From Desulfobacteraceae bacterium (GTDB lineage: Bacteria; Desulfobacterota; DSM-4660; Desulfatiglandales; Desulfatiglandaceae): DNA of 59,453 nt. The stretch's first letter is position 1, and every line of letters begins with the position of its first letter. Under the pieces are notes generated by a model. It had not been told where the DNA came from. It made no database searches and was given only the letters and a program-made list of their open reading frames with translations. Both the position numbers and the translations under genes were made by a program. Shown piece after piece: positions 15,347 through 23,546 of this stretch. Location: assembly GCA_016783065.1 (NCBI GenBank), contig JADHXI010000004.1, positions 1 through 59,453 on the forward strand, given 5' to 3'.

Positions 15347-16807
15347 ATGTGGTCCAAGTGGGCTTTACAGACCGATCTTTATCAACTGACCATGGTGGGG
15401 GGATATGTGCTGGAGGGAAAGGAGGAGCAATGTGCAAACTTCGACTATTTCTTCCGGAAGGTTCCAGACGATGGGGGCTATTGCGTGCTGGCCGGCCTCG
15501 CGGATGTCATCGATTATATACAAAATCTGCGTTTTAGTGGAGAAGACCTTTCCTATCTTGAGAATTTAGGAATGTTCTCCAAAGAGGTCTTGGACTACTT
15601 GAAGGATTTCTCATTTACCGGAGACCTGTGGGCCATTCCCGAAGGAACCATCGTCTTCCCCCATGAGCCTTTGATCCGCGTAACAGCACCACTGCCGCAA
15701 GCACAGCTCATCGAGAGCACGTTGCTCAACATCATGAATTTTCAAACCCTGATTGCCACTAAAGGGGCTAGGGTGCATTGGGCGGCCAACGGGGATCCCG
15801 TGGTGGATTTTGGGCTTCGGAGAGCCCACGGACCAGACGGGGCCCTTATGGCATCCCGTGCCGCTTACATCGGGGGAGTTGATGCCACCTCCAACGTACT
15901 CGCGGGGCGACTTTACGGGATACCGGTCCGGGGAACTCATGCCCACTCCTGGGTGGAAAGTTTTCCACAGGAATTGGATGCCTTTCGCGCCTATGCCAAG
16001 GTGTACCCCGATGCTTGTCTTCTCTTGGTCGATACCTATGATACACTTCGGAGCGGGGTGCGTCATGCCATTCAGGTGGGAAGGGAGTTGAGGGAAAAAG
16101 GCCTCGAGCTGTGGGGCATCCGTCTTGACAGTGGAGACTTGGCCTATCTGAGCAAGGAGGCCCGTCGTATGCTGGATAAAGCAGGGTTTCCGAACGCCTC
16201 CATCGTGGCCTCAAGTGATCTTGACGAATGGATCGTGGAAACTCTCAAGAGACAAGGGGCGCGCGTGGATATCTGGGGAGTCGGCACAAGGCTTGTCACC
16301 GGGTTTTCATGCCCCGCCCTGGGTGGGGTTTACAAGCTTACGGCCCTGGATGAAGGAGGAGAGCGGATGGTTCCCAAGATCAAACGATCCGATAATCCAG
16401 AGAAAATCACCGACCCTGGGGTCAAAAAGGTGGTGAGAATGTATGATAAGAAGGGACGGATGAGGGGGGATGTTCTTTTTAGGGAGGGAGAACGAATCCC
16501 CAAGGAACGCTCTTTTCGAGCACATCATCCGATTTTTCCCCATGTGTTCAAGACCTATCCAAAGGGTTTCCAGATCGAAGAACTCATGGTACCTGTATTT
16601 CGAAAAGGGGAACTGGTGTATGAAAGCCCCTCGGTGCACCAAATTCGTGAATCCACGCTGAGCAACCTGAAGAAGCTTGATCCCGCCTACAAACGTTTCC
16701 GAAACCCCCACAGATACCACATCAGCCTCAGTCCTTCGCTTTTTAAGATCAAAGGACGTTTGCTGCAACAGGCCTCGGAGAGAGAAATGGAGGCGCTGGA
16801 TTCGTGA
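15347..16807 (+). CDS. pncB: Nicotinate phosphoribosyltransferase
   Basis: Protein of 486 residues, normal for the long PncB type. It joins nicotinate and PRPP (with ATP) to form nicotinate mononucleotide for NAD salvage. Motifs: LYQLTM near the N-terminus, NFDYFFRKVP, DFGLRRAHGPDGA, RGTHAHSWV with the phospho-accepting His, and LDSGDLAYLS. GAGGAGGG lies 7 bases before the ATG at 15347; a GTG at 15344 is too close and is not preferred. As the last gene of the nicotinate cluster it lets the cell keep part of the imported or deamidated nicotinate for cofactor synthesis. Confidence 0.94.
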   Translation: MWSKWALQTDLYQLTMVGGYVLEGKEEQCANFDYFFRKVPDDGGYCVLAGLADVIDYIQNLRFSGEDLSYLENLGMFSKEVLDYLKDFSFTGDLWAIPEGTIVFPHEPLIRVTAPLPQAQLIESTLLNIMNFQTLIATKGARVHWAANGDPVVDFGLRRAHGPDGALMASRAAYIGGVDATSNVLAGRLYGIPVRGTHAHSWVESFPQELDAFRAYAKVYPDACLLLVDTYDTLRSGVRHAIQVGRELREKGLELWGIRLDSGDLAYLSKEARRMLDKAGFPNASIVASSDLDEWIVETLKRQGARVDIWGVGTRLVTGFSCPALGGVYKLTALDEGGERMVPKIKRSDNPEKITDPGVKKVVRMYDKKGRMRGDVLFREGERIPKERSFRAHHPIFPHVFKTYPKGFQIEELMVPVFRKGELVYESPSVHQIRESTLSNLKKLDPAYKRFRNPHRYHISLSPSLFKIKGRLLQQASEREMEALDS

Positions 16808-16835
16808 GCCCCGAACCCCACGGTATCCGGGTTTC

Positions 16836-17879
16836 TCAGTCGGTTCCCCCAGAGGATCGGTCCTGCTTCAAAAAATCCAAGAACAGCTCCCTGTATTCTT
16901 TGATGAGTTCGGGGATTTTCAGGCCATAGGGGCACTTGTCCTCGCACTCGCCACACGCGATACACCCTTCCCTGGTTTTCATGGGCGCTTCAGCCAGGCT
17001 TACGACCATGGCCCTGGGAAATCGTTTCATCTGGGATCTGAAAAGCAATATTCGGGGAATTATTACTCCCTGCTCACATGGCATGCAGTACCCACAGCGA
17101 TGACAAAAGCTATCGCCCAACTCCTGCCGTATCTTTTCTATCTCCTTCCAATCCTCCCGGGAAAGCGGTCTCGGCGAACGGTACAGGGAGACGATCTCCT
17201 CAATCTCTTCCTTTGATTGAATGCCTGCAATGGGAACCACCTGGCCATGGCCCTGCAAGAACCCGAAACAGAGATCGGCTCGCTCAAGTTGTCCCCCGCC
17301 CAGGGGCTTCATCCCAATGATGCCCATTCCCATCTCTTGAGCCACTTTGAAGAGTTTGTCTGCCGGGTCATGCTCAACAAAATTGAAAGGAAACTGAAGC
17401 GTCTCAAAGAGACCGGTCTTGCAAGCCTGGAGGGCAATATCCGGATTGTGAGAGGTTACCCCGATGTGACTGATACGTCCCTGCTCTTTTGCCAGGCGAA
17501 ATGCCTCGTAGGCACCCCCTGGCCCCATGACCCGATCCAGGTCCTCTTTTGTGGCGATGTTATGCGCCTGATAAAGATCGATATGGTCGGTTTTGAGGTC
17601 TCTGAGGCTATCTTCCAGTTGCTCGTTTACCCCGGCCGCATCCCGTGCTATGGTCTTTGTAGCCACCACGACCTTATCCCGAACCGGTTCAAGGGCTGCC
17701 CCTATCTTCAATTCGCTGTCGCCGTAAAAGCGGGCCGTGTCAAAGAAGTTGACCCCCAGTTCAAAACAGTGACGGATAATATCCACCCCTTCGGGCACCT
17801 CCACACGGGTAATAGGTATACCCCCAAGGCCGATCTCCGATACGATCAAACCTGTTCTTCCAAGTTGTTTCTTTTTCAT
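16836..17879 (-). CDS. Aldo/keto reductase with C-terminal ferredoxin domain
   Basis: Protein of about 347 residues. The AKR barrel shows FFDTARFYGDSE (catalytic Asp and Tyr), ATKT (Lys), and QAHN (His). The C-terminal 90 residues hold two Cys clusters, CHRCGYCMPC and CIACGECEDKC, as in the [4Fe-4S]-containing AKR subfamily of anaerobes. The physiological substrate is unknown. The start at 17879 has GAGGGGAG just upstream; the longer frame to 17903 would lack a ribosome site. It converges with pncB, 28 bases apart, and no clear terminator is seen between them. Confidence 0.87.
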   Translation of the reverse strand: MKKKQLGRTGLIVSEIGLGGIPITRVEVPEGVDIIRHCFELGVNFFDTARFYGDSELKIGAALEPVRDKVVVATKTIARDAAGVNEQLEDSLRDLKTDHIDLYQAHNIATKEDLDRVMGPGGAYEAFRLAKEQGRISHIGVTSHNPDIALQACKTGLFETLQFPFNFVEHDPADKLFKVAQEMGMGIIGMKPLGGGQLERADLCFGFLQGHGQVVPIAGIQSKEEIEEIVSLYRSPRPLSREDWKEIEKIRQELGDSFCHRCGYCMPCEQGVIIPRILLFRSQMKRFPRAMVVSLAEAPMKTREGCIACGECEDKCPYGLKIPELIKEYRELFLDFLKQDRSSGGTD

Positions 17880-17896
17880 CGCTCCCCTCTTGTGAG

Positions 17897-17958
17897 GGGT
17901 CAAATCTTCCGTTGACTGTTAGCCCAAGACGGCTAAACGTCAAAGCGAGATTTGACCC
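17897..17958. repeat. 62-bp nested palindrome truncating a response-regulator gene
   Basis: Three perfectly paired levels: GGGTCAAATCT (17897-17907) with AGATTTGACCC (17948-17958); TTGAC with GTCAA; and TTAGCC with GGCTAA around a 6-base loop. It looks like a REP-type element. Its left half lies between an ancient response-regulator relic and the AKR start, and the last codons of the relic are encoded by the palindrome. Confidence 0.75.
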
Positions 17959-18056
17959 GTTTTTCTGATAACAAGATCAGGTGCTCGTTCTTCCAGCAGT
18001 TGAAGGGCCTGCGTAGGGCTGTCTTCCACAATCAAGATTTCCTTATCGTCACCCAT
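17940..18056 (-). pseudogene. Response-regulator receiver domain remnant
   Basis: A 38-residue frame starting at 18056, with GGAAGGG upstream. It begins MGDDKEILIVEDSPTQA, the start of a CheY-like receiver, then jumps directly to LQLLEERAPDLVI, which normally precedes the phospho-accepting Asp some 30 residues later, and ends in unrelated codons at the palindrome. So it carries both an internal deletion and a lost C-terminus and cannot be functional. Confidence 0.75.
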
Positions 18057-18373
18057 GGATCCCTTCCTGTTGAATTCACTTTAAGACTCCCTACTTCACC
18101 GATTTTGAGGCAAATATCCCCACATAGAGACGGAAACATTATTGACTTCTTATCGAATTTGAAACAAAATTGCAATAATTGAAAAATCAAGATGCCGTCA
18201 CATTCATCTTTCCTGGCAATTAATAATTTTATCATGCTGTGCTCCCGCCGGCCCAATCCTGACCGGCCAGAATAACTGTTGATTAGAGAAGAGAGACGAG
18301 ACTCCACAGTGAATCTCGGGCCACAGAGGGCGTTACGACAGCACCTTGGGTTACTCGGAGCGAACTAAGGAAA

Positions 18374-18571
18374 ATGAGGAGAATCGCGGTCTCCCTGACC
18401 AAGGACGGCGCAGCCAAGACGACCTCGGCCGTAAACCTGGCAGCAGGTCTGGCCCTTGCAGGCCAAAGGGTGCCCCTCATTGACACGGACACCCGGGGGC
18501 AGACGGGGTTTATGCTGGGTGTTAATTTCAAGAGGAATTCATGTGACAAAGAAACTTCTGGCAGTAGATGA
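18374..18571 (+). pseudogene. Truncated ParA/MinD-type ATPase N-terminus
   Basis: A 65-residue frame whose first 50 residues resemble ParA: a strand, KDGAAKTTSAVNLAAGLALA (deviant Walker A, family KGGVGKTT), then LIDTDTRGQ. Gly-to-Asp and Gly-to-Ala changes damage the P-loop and everything after about residue 52 is missing. AAGGAAA precedes the ATG. The frame runs 29 bases into the next gene in another frame, so its translation may couple to that gene even though the product is unlikely to work. Confidence 0.65.
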
Positions 18572-20885
18572 TGATCCGGTCGTGCTCCGGTACATAGATC
18601 GGGTATTTTCAGAAAAGGGTTACAAGGTCGTAACAGCCGAAGACGGTCTTGCCGCACTGGATGTGTTGAAAACCTATACCCCGGATGTGATCCTTGTAGA
18701 TATGGTGATGCCAAATATCGATGGGAAAAAGCTCTGTAAGATCTTGAGGGGGATGAAGAAGCTGAAAGAGATCTATCTTATTGCCTTGTCGGCCACTGCT
18801 GTGGAAGAGGACATCAAGTCCTCTGATCTTGGCGTAGACGCATTTATTGCCAAAGGACCGTATGAGGAAATGACCCAGCACATCCTTGCCGCCATCGAAC
18901 AGCCCGAGGTTTTTTCCTCGCGTTGCAAGTCCGGGGAAGTGATCGGCATCGAAAATCTCTACCCCCGAAGAATTACGAAGGAATTGCTCTATGTAAAGAA
19001 GCACCTCGAGGGCGTAATCGATAAGATATCGGAGGGGATCCTGGAGCTTGGTCCCAAGGGAAGGGTTCTCTACGCAAACCCTGCTGCACTTTCCATTATC
19101 GCTTTGCCGGAGGAAAAATTGCTGGGCCGCGACTTTGCTGAGTTGTTTCCAGCCCCACACCGCCGGAAAATTGTCGAATTGCTCATGGCATTAGATAAGG
19201 GGACCGGAACCATCGGTGAGGAATCTCCTATGATGTTAAACGCACGGCTTCTTACCATGGATATTGTTCCTGTGGAGAAAAGTGGGCAAAGGGCGGTGGT
19301 TATTTTGAAAGATGTCACCGAACGGAAGATACAGGAAGAAACGCTTCAGGCAAGTGAGGCGCGCCTGGGCAGGTTAATAGATAAGAATGCCGATGCTATT
19401 ATGATTGTTGCCCCTGACGGGGTCGTTCGTTTCGCGAACCCTTCTGCTGAGAGGCTCTTCGGAGCAAGTTCCCACGAACTTGCCGGAAAGAAGCTCGGGT
19501 TTCCCTTACCAACCGGCGAGAGTTCGGAAATCGAGCTCATTGATGCGGAAGGGAACGCGGTGGTCGCGGAGATGCGGGCCGTGGCCATGGAATGGGAGGG
19601 GGAGAAGGCCTATCTCGCCTCCCTGAGAGACATCACAGAAAGAAAGCAGATGGAAGCGGAGTTGAGAAAGGCAAATCGAAAAATACTGGAGCAACAGGAC
19701 AAGGTTATTGAAGAAGAACGGCTCAAAGTCTTGCTCCAGATGGCAGGAGCCACGGCCCATGAGTTGAATCAACCCCTGACCGTTCTTCTGGGGAACATCG
19801 ATCTCCTGTCGCTTAGGACGGAGGAGCCTCAAAAATTTTCAAGATACATGGAAGAACTCAAAGGGGCGGGAAAGAGGGTTGCCAGCGTAATAAAGAGAAT
19901 CCAAACCATCCCTCAATATGACACGGCGCTCCATCCGGAGCATGAGCCGGATGCGAACATGGGGCGGGATATAACTGTTCTTTTTGTTGAAGAATCGGAT
20001 AACGACTTTGAAAAGATGCGGGGGATTTTCAATGAAATTGAGAAGATAAGCTTGAGCCGGGCAAGGAGTATTGAGAGCGCTGCGTCCATACTGGAGCACG
20101 ACAGGATCGACCTGCTCATGACAGACTATCTCCTTCCCGATGGAAATGCGCTCGATCTTCTCCGATTGTTGCATGAGGAAGATAAGGCCACACCAGTTAT
20201 TGTCATTACAGACAAGGGGAACGAAATGATCGCTTCACGGGTCATACAGGCGGGTGCCCACGATTATCTTACAAAGGAGTTGGTTTCAAAAGAAACCGTA
20301 TCCCGATGTCTTACCCGTGCCATGGAAAAGGCCCGTTTAAAAAAGGAGGCAATGCTCGCTCAGGAGATGATGGCCGAAATGGCCACAAGAGATCAACTCA
20401 CAGGGCTTTACAATCGCCGGTACTTTATGGAGATGCTGGAAAGAGAACTGGCAAAGGCCAGGAGATACGCGACCGGTCTAACGCTCTGCATGGTAGATCT
20501 GGATCGTTTTAAGAATGTCAATGATTCTTACGGCCACAGTGCAGGAGACTCGGTTCTTTCCGGGATCGGGGGAATGCTCAATGAAGGCGCCCGTGAAAGC
20601 GATTTCGCGTGCCGGTACGGGGGTGAGGAATTCGTCATCATCCTACCCAGTACAGACCTGGAGGGGGCTCGTAATGTCTGTGAGAGGCTGCGAAAGAGTG
20701 TGGAGGAGGCCCTGTTTGAATATGACACCATGAGGATCCGGATAACCATAAGCATTGGCATGACCGAATACAGCCCTTCTGATGACAGTTCACTATCGGA
20801 TCTTATAAAGATGGCTGACGACGCCCTGTACCAGGCAAAACGGGAAGGCAGAAACCGGGTGGTCGGATTGAGGATCGATGACTGA
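18543..20885 (+). CDS. Hybrid signalling protein: REC-PAS-PAS-HisKA-REC-GGDEF diguanylate cyclase
   Basis: Protein of about 780 residues starting at GTG 18543 (AAGAGGA upstream). Order by eye: receiver domain (1-120; phospho-Asp D53 in ILVDMVMPNIDG); two PAS domains (about 150-260 and 275-375); a HisKA-like helix with AHELNQPLTVLLGN; a second receiver (about 485-605; MTDYLLPDG); and a GGDEF domain (about 615-775) with GGEEF plus an RESD inhibitory site five residues before it. No HATPase_c domain follows the HisKA helix, so autokinase activity is not expected. The likely output is cyclic di-GMP. No transmembrane segment is seen. Confidence 0.9.
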   Translation: MTKKLLAVDDDPVVLRYIDRVFSEKGYKVVTAEDGLAALDVLKTYTPDVILVDMVMPNIDGKKLCKILRGMKKLKEIYLIALSATAVEEDIKSSDLGVDAFIAKGPYEEMTQHILAAIEQPEVFSSRCKSGEVIGIENLYPRRITKELLYVKKHLEGVIDKISEGILELGPKGRVLYANPAALSIIALPEEKLLGRDFAELFPAPHRRKIVELLMALDKGTGTIGEESPMMLNARLLTMDIVPVEKSGQRAVVILKDVTERKIQEETLQASEARLGRLIDKNADAIMIVAPDGVVRFANPSAERLFGASSHELAGKKLGFPLPTGESSEIELIDAEGNAVVAEMRAVAMEWEGEKAYLASLRDITERKQMEAELRKANRKILEQQDKVIEEERLKVLLQMAGATAHELNQPLTVLLGNIDLLSLRTEEPQKFSRYMEELKGAGKRVASVIKRIQTIPQYDTALHPEHEPDANMGRDITVLFVEESDNDFEKMRGIFNEIEKISLSRARSIESAASILEHDRIDLLMTDYLLPDGNALDLLRLLHEEDKATPVIVITDKGNEMIASRVIQAGAHDYLTKELVSKETVSRCLTRAMEKARLKKEAMLAQEMMAEMATRDQLTGLYNRRYFMEMLERELAKARRYATGLTLCMVDLDRFKNVNDSYGHSAGDSVLSGIGGMLNEGARESDFACRYGGEEFVIILPSTDLEGARNVCERLRKSVEEALFEYDTMRIRITISIGMTEYSPSDDSSLSDLIKMADDALYQAKREGRNRVVGLRIDD

Positions 20886-20977
20886 CGACCGGCCGGGAAA
20901 CACAATTTAAATGCCGATGTTACAAGAAACCGTTCTTGGTTTTAGAATTTGCCGCAAAATTGAAGGAGGTAAGCGTA

Positions 20978-22114
20978 ATGACCAAACTGCGGAATGAAGT
21001 GATGATCAACGGCATGCGGCTTCGTAATAGGATTGCTTTGCCACCGCTGACAACGAATTACGGCAGCCCGGAGGGGACCGTAACAGACGGGACCATTCAG
21101 TTCTACAGAGAGCGATCGAGGGATGTTGGGCTCGTCATCGTGGAGGCTACTGCGGTCCGGGCCGACGGTCGTTTTGTTCCGGGCAGTCTCGGACTATGGG
21201 AGGATGGGCAGGTGACCGGCATGGCGCGCCTTGCCAATACAATCAAGGGACTGGGGGCTGCAGCGGTCGTGCAGATCAACCACGCCGGCGCCCGATGTTT
21301 TCCCGGCGGAGGGGAAATGCAAGGGGCCTCTCCCTCCGGGTTTGCCTTCAGGCCAGATGTGGCACCTATCACCTTGACCCCGGAACAGATCGATCGGGTG
21401 ATCGCCGATTTCACGGATGCCGCGGGCCGTGCGAAGGAGGCGGGATTTGACGGGGTGGAGATCCACGGGGCCCATTTCTATTTGATCAGCCAATTCCTGT
21501 CACCACTCACAAATCAAAGGAATGACCAATATGGGGGTGATGCCCGCGCGCGGGCCACCTTGGCACTTGAAGTGGTGATGGCCGCGCGGGAAAGGCTCGG
21601 AAAAGGCTATCCTATTCTCTTTCGCCTCAATGCCCTTGAGAAAGTGGATGGCGGCCAGACGCTGGAGGATACCCTCACGGTGAGCCGACTCCTGGCAGAC
21701 GCAGGTGTGGATGCCCTGGATGTCTCCCTGATCGCCCAGTACACCTGGCGGGAAGTTGATGACCAGCGATTCCCTGTCTGCAGTTCCGCCCTTCCAAAGG
21801 AAGAGCCGGCCGGGGCGAATGTCCCATATGCCGCCAGCGTCAGGAAGGCCGCGGGCATTCCCGTTATTGCGGTCGGAAAGCTTGGGGAAGGAGAGATGGC
21901 CGATGAATCCGTGGGTGACTCGCTGATCGATGTGGTCGCCATAGGCCGTCAGATGATTGCCGATCCCGATGCGGCAGGGAAGATCCTTACCGGAAAGGGC
22001 AGTGAGATCGTCCCCTGTGAGGAGTGTATGACCTGCTTCGCCACCCTCGGGCGCGGCGCGCCCATGGTCTGCAAGGTGAACCGGGACCTCCCCGGCGCAT
22101 CTCATTCCGCTTAG
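20978..22114 (+). CDS. NADH:flavin oxidoreductase / Old Yellow Enzyme family, single-domain
   Basis: FMN TIM-barrel enzyme of 378 residues. Seen: PPLTTNYGSPEG, QINHAGARC, EIHGAHFYLISQFLSP, NQRNDQYGG. The C-terminus keeps CEECMTCFATLGRGAPMVC, resembling the [4Fe-4S] Cys pattern of 2,4-dienoyl-CoA reductase, but the protein ends there without the FAD/NADPH half of that enzyme. GAAGGAGGT lies 7 bases before the ATG at 20978. Enoate or dienoyl-CoA reduction is the family's usual chemistry. Electrons would have to come from a separate protein. Confidence 0.87.
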   Translation: MTKLRNEVMINGMRLRNRIALPPLTTNYGSPEGTVTDGTIQFYRERSRDVGLVIVEATAVRADGRFVPGSLGLWEDGQVTGMARLANTIKGLGAAAVVQINHAGARCFPGGGEMQGASPSGFAFRPDVAPITLTPEQIDRVIADFTDAAGRAKEAGFDGVEIHGAHFYLISQFLSPLTNQRNDQYGGDARARATLALEVVMAARERLGKGYPILFRLNALEKVDGGQTLEDTLTVSRLLADAGVDALDVSLIAQYTWREVDDQRFPVCSSALPKEEPAGANVPYAASVRKAAGIPVIAVGKLGEGEMADESVGDSLIDVVAIGRQMIADPDAAGKILTGKGSEIVPCEECMTCFATLGRGAPMVCKVNRDLPGASHSA

Positions 22115-22129
22115 GGTCTGCGCAAGAAT

Positions 22130-22220
22130 AACTTCGCAGAATTGGCGCCCGGATTTAGGTCACCCGAACCCCACTCCAGAAATTTTATTATTTCTCCAGG
22201 ACTCATTGAAAAGTTACCCC
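22130..22220. repeat. Dispersed element, partial copy 2
   Basis: CACCCGAACCCCACTCCAGA at 22161-22180 is identical to part of the element at 29472-29493, and the following bases (TTTCTCC-GGACTCATTGAAAAGTT) resemble that copy. It lies between the OYE gene and the CoA ligase. Confidence 0.55.
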
Positions 22221-22246
22221 GCTGTCATCATTAAGGAGGGATATCC

Positions 22247-23542
22247 ATGTTTTGGGATGAGAAGATCGAATGTCTTTCCCGGGACGAAATCGTCTCGAAG
22301 AAGGAAAAGTTGCTGAGGGAGACCGTACGATATGCTTATAAGAATGTGGCGTTTTACAGGGATCAATTTGATGCACGTGACATGGACCCGGGGCAGATTC
22401 GGTCCATAGACGATATCTCGTCTCTTCCTTTTACAACAAAGCTCGATCTGAGGGATAATTATCCTTACGGGTTTTGTGCGGTACCCTTATCCCGGATTGT
22501 CAGGGTTCATGCCTCATCAGGGACCACAGGAAAGCCGACGCCTGTTTTTTTTACAAAAAGTGATATGGAAAACTGGACCATTTCTATGGCCAGAAACTGT
22601 TATATGGTCGGCATCCGCGAGAAAGACGTGTGTCAAATCGCCTTCCGTTATACGCTTTTCACCGGTGCATTCGGTCACCACCTTGGTGCGGATAGCATAG
22701 GTGCTACAGTGATCCCGACGAGTTCGGGGCAGACCGAGAGACAAATTATGATGATGCAGGATTTTGGCACCACCGTTATCCATTGCACGCCCTCATATGC
22801 CATTACCATCGCGGAGAGGATGAGGGAAATGGGAATCCATAAAGGCGACCTCTCGTTGCGGCTGGGAATTCATGGGGCAGAGCCCATGTCCGAAGAGCTC
22901 AGAGGGGAAATTGAGGAGAGGTTGGGAATCACGGCCCTGCGGGATTACGGTATGACGGAACTGGGTGGGCCGGGGACCTCTATCGAATGTCCGGAAAAAA
23001 ACGGGTATCACATCAATGAGGACTTTTTTCACCCCGAGATCATTGATCCCGACACATGCAAACCTCTTCCAAACGGCCAAACGGGTGAGCTTGTTTTTAC
23101 CACCCTCCAAAAAGAGGCCATGCCGCTTATCCGTTACAGGAGCAGAGACATCACCCATCTTGAAACTGAGACCTGCGGTTGTGGGAGGACCCTGATTCGC
23201 CACGGACCTATCATAGGAAGGTCTGATGATATGCTGATTATCGGGGGCGTCAATTTTTTCCCGTCCCAGCTGGAGTGTGTGATGCTGGGTTTCGAGGAAA
23301 TCGAACCCCATTATGTGATCTACCTGAAAAAAAAGGGGCGGCTGGATCATGTCTCCGTGGCGGTGGAGACACATCCGGATTTCTGGGCAAACGCTCCCGG
23401 GGAGAAAATCGCCGAACTCGTTCAAAAAATTGAGACAAAGGTGAAAAATGATATCGGCTTCAGGATGCAAATAAAAATTGTAGAACCACTCACCATCCCC
23501 CGATCAGAGGGCAAGGCCCAGAGGGTTGTTGATGAGAGGTAA
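22247..23542 (+). CDS. paaK: Phenylacetate-CoA ligase family protein (PaaK-like)
   Basis: AMP-forming ligase of 431 residues, the usual PaaK length. The phosphate loop is HASSGTTGKPTPVFFT. Other family stretches: LRLGIHGAEPMSEELR, LRDYGMTELGGPGTS, RYRSRDITHL, RTLIRHGPIIGRSDDMLIIGGVNFFPSQ and the C-terminal EGKAQRV with the catalytic Lys. AAGGAGGG precedes the ATG. PaaK homologues activate aryl acids to CoA thioesters; the acid used here is not evident. The stop lies 4 bases from the stop of the convergent flavoprotein gene. Confidence 0.92.
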   Translation: MFWDEKIECLSRDEIVSKKEKLLRETVRYAYKNVAFYRDQFDARDMDPGQIRSIDDISSLPFTTKLDLRDNYPYGFCAVPLSRIVRVHASSGTTGKPTPVFFTKSDMENWTISMARNCYMVGIREKDVCQIAFRYTLFTGAFGHHLGADSIGATVIPTSSGQTERQIMMMQDFGTTVIHCTPSYAITIAERMREMGIHKGDLSLRLGIHGAEPMSEELRGEIEERLGITALRDYGMTELGGPGTSIECPEKNGYHINEDFFHPEIIDPDTCKPLPNGQTGELVFTTLQKEAMPLIRYRSRDITHLETETCGCGRTLIRHGPIIGRSDDMLIIGGVNFFPSQLECVMLGFEEIEPHYVIYLKKKGRLDHVSVAVETHPDFWANAPGEKIAELVQKIETKVKNDIGFRMQIKIVEPLTIPRSEGKAQRVVDER

Positions 23543-23546
23543 GAGG

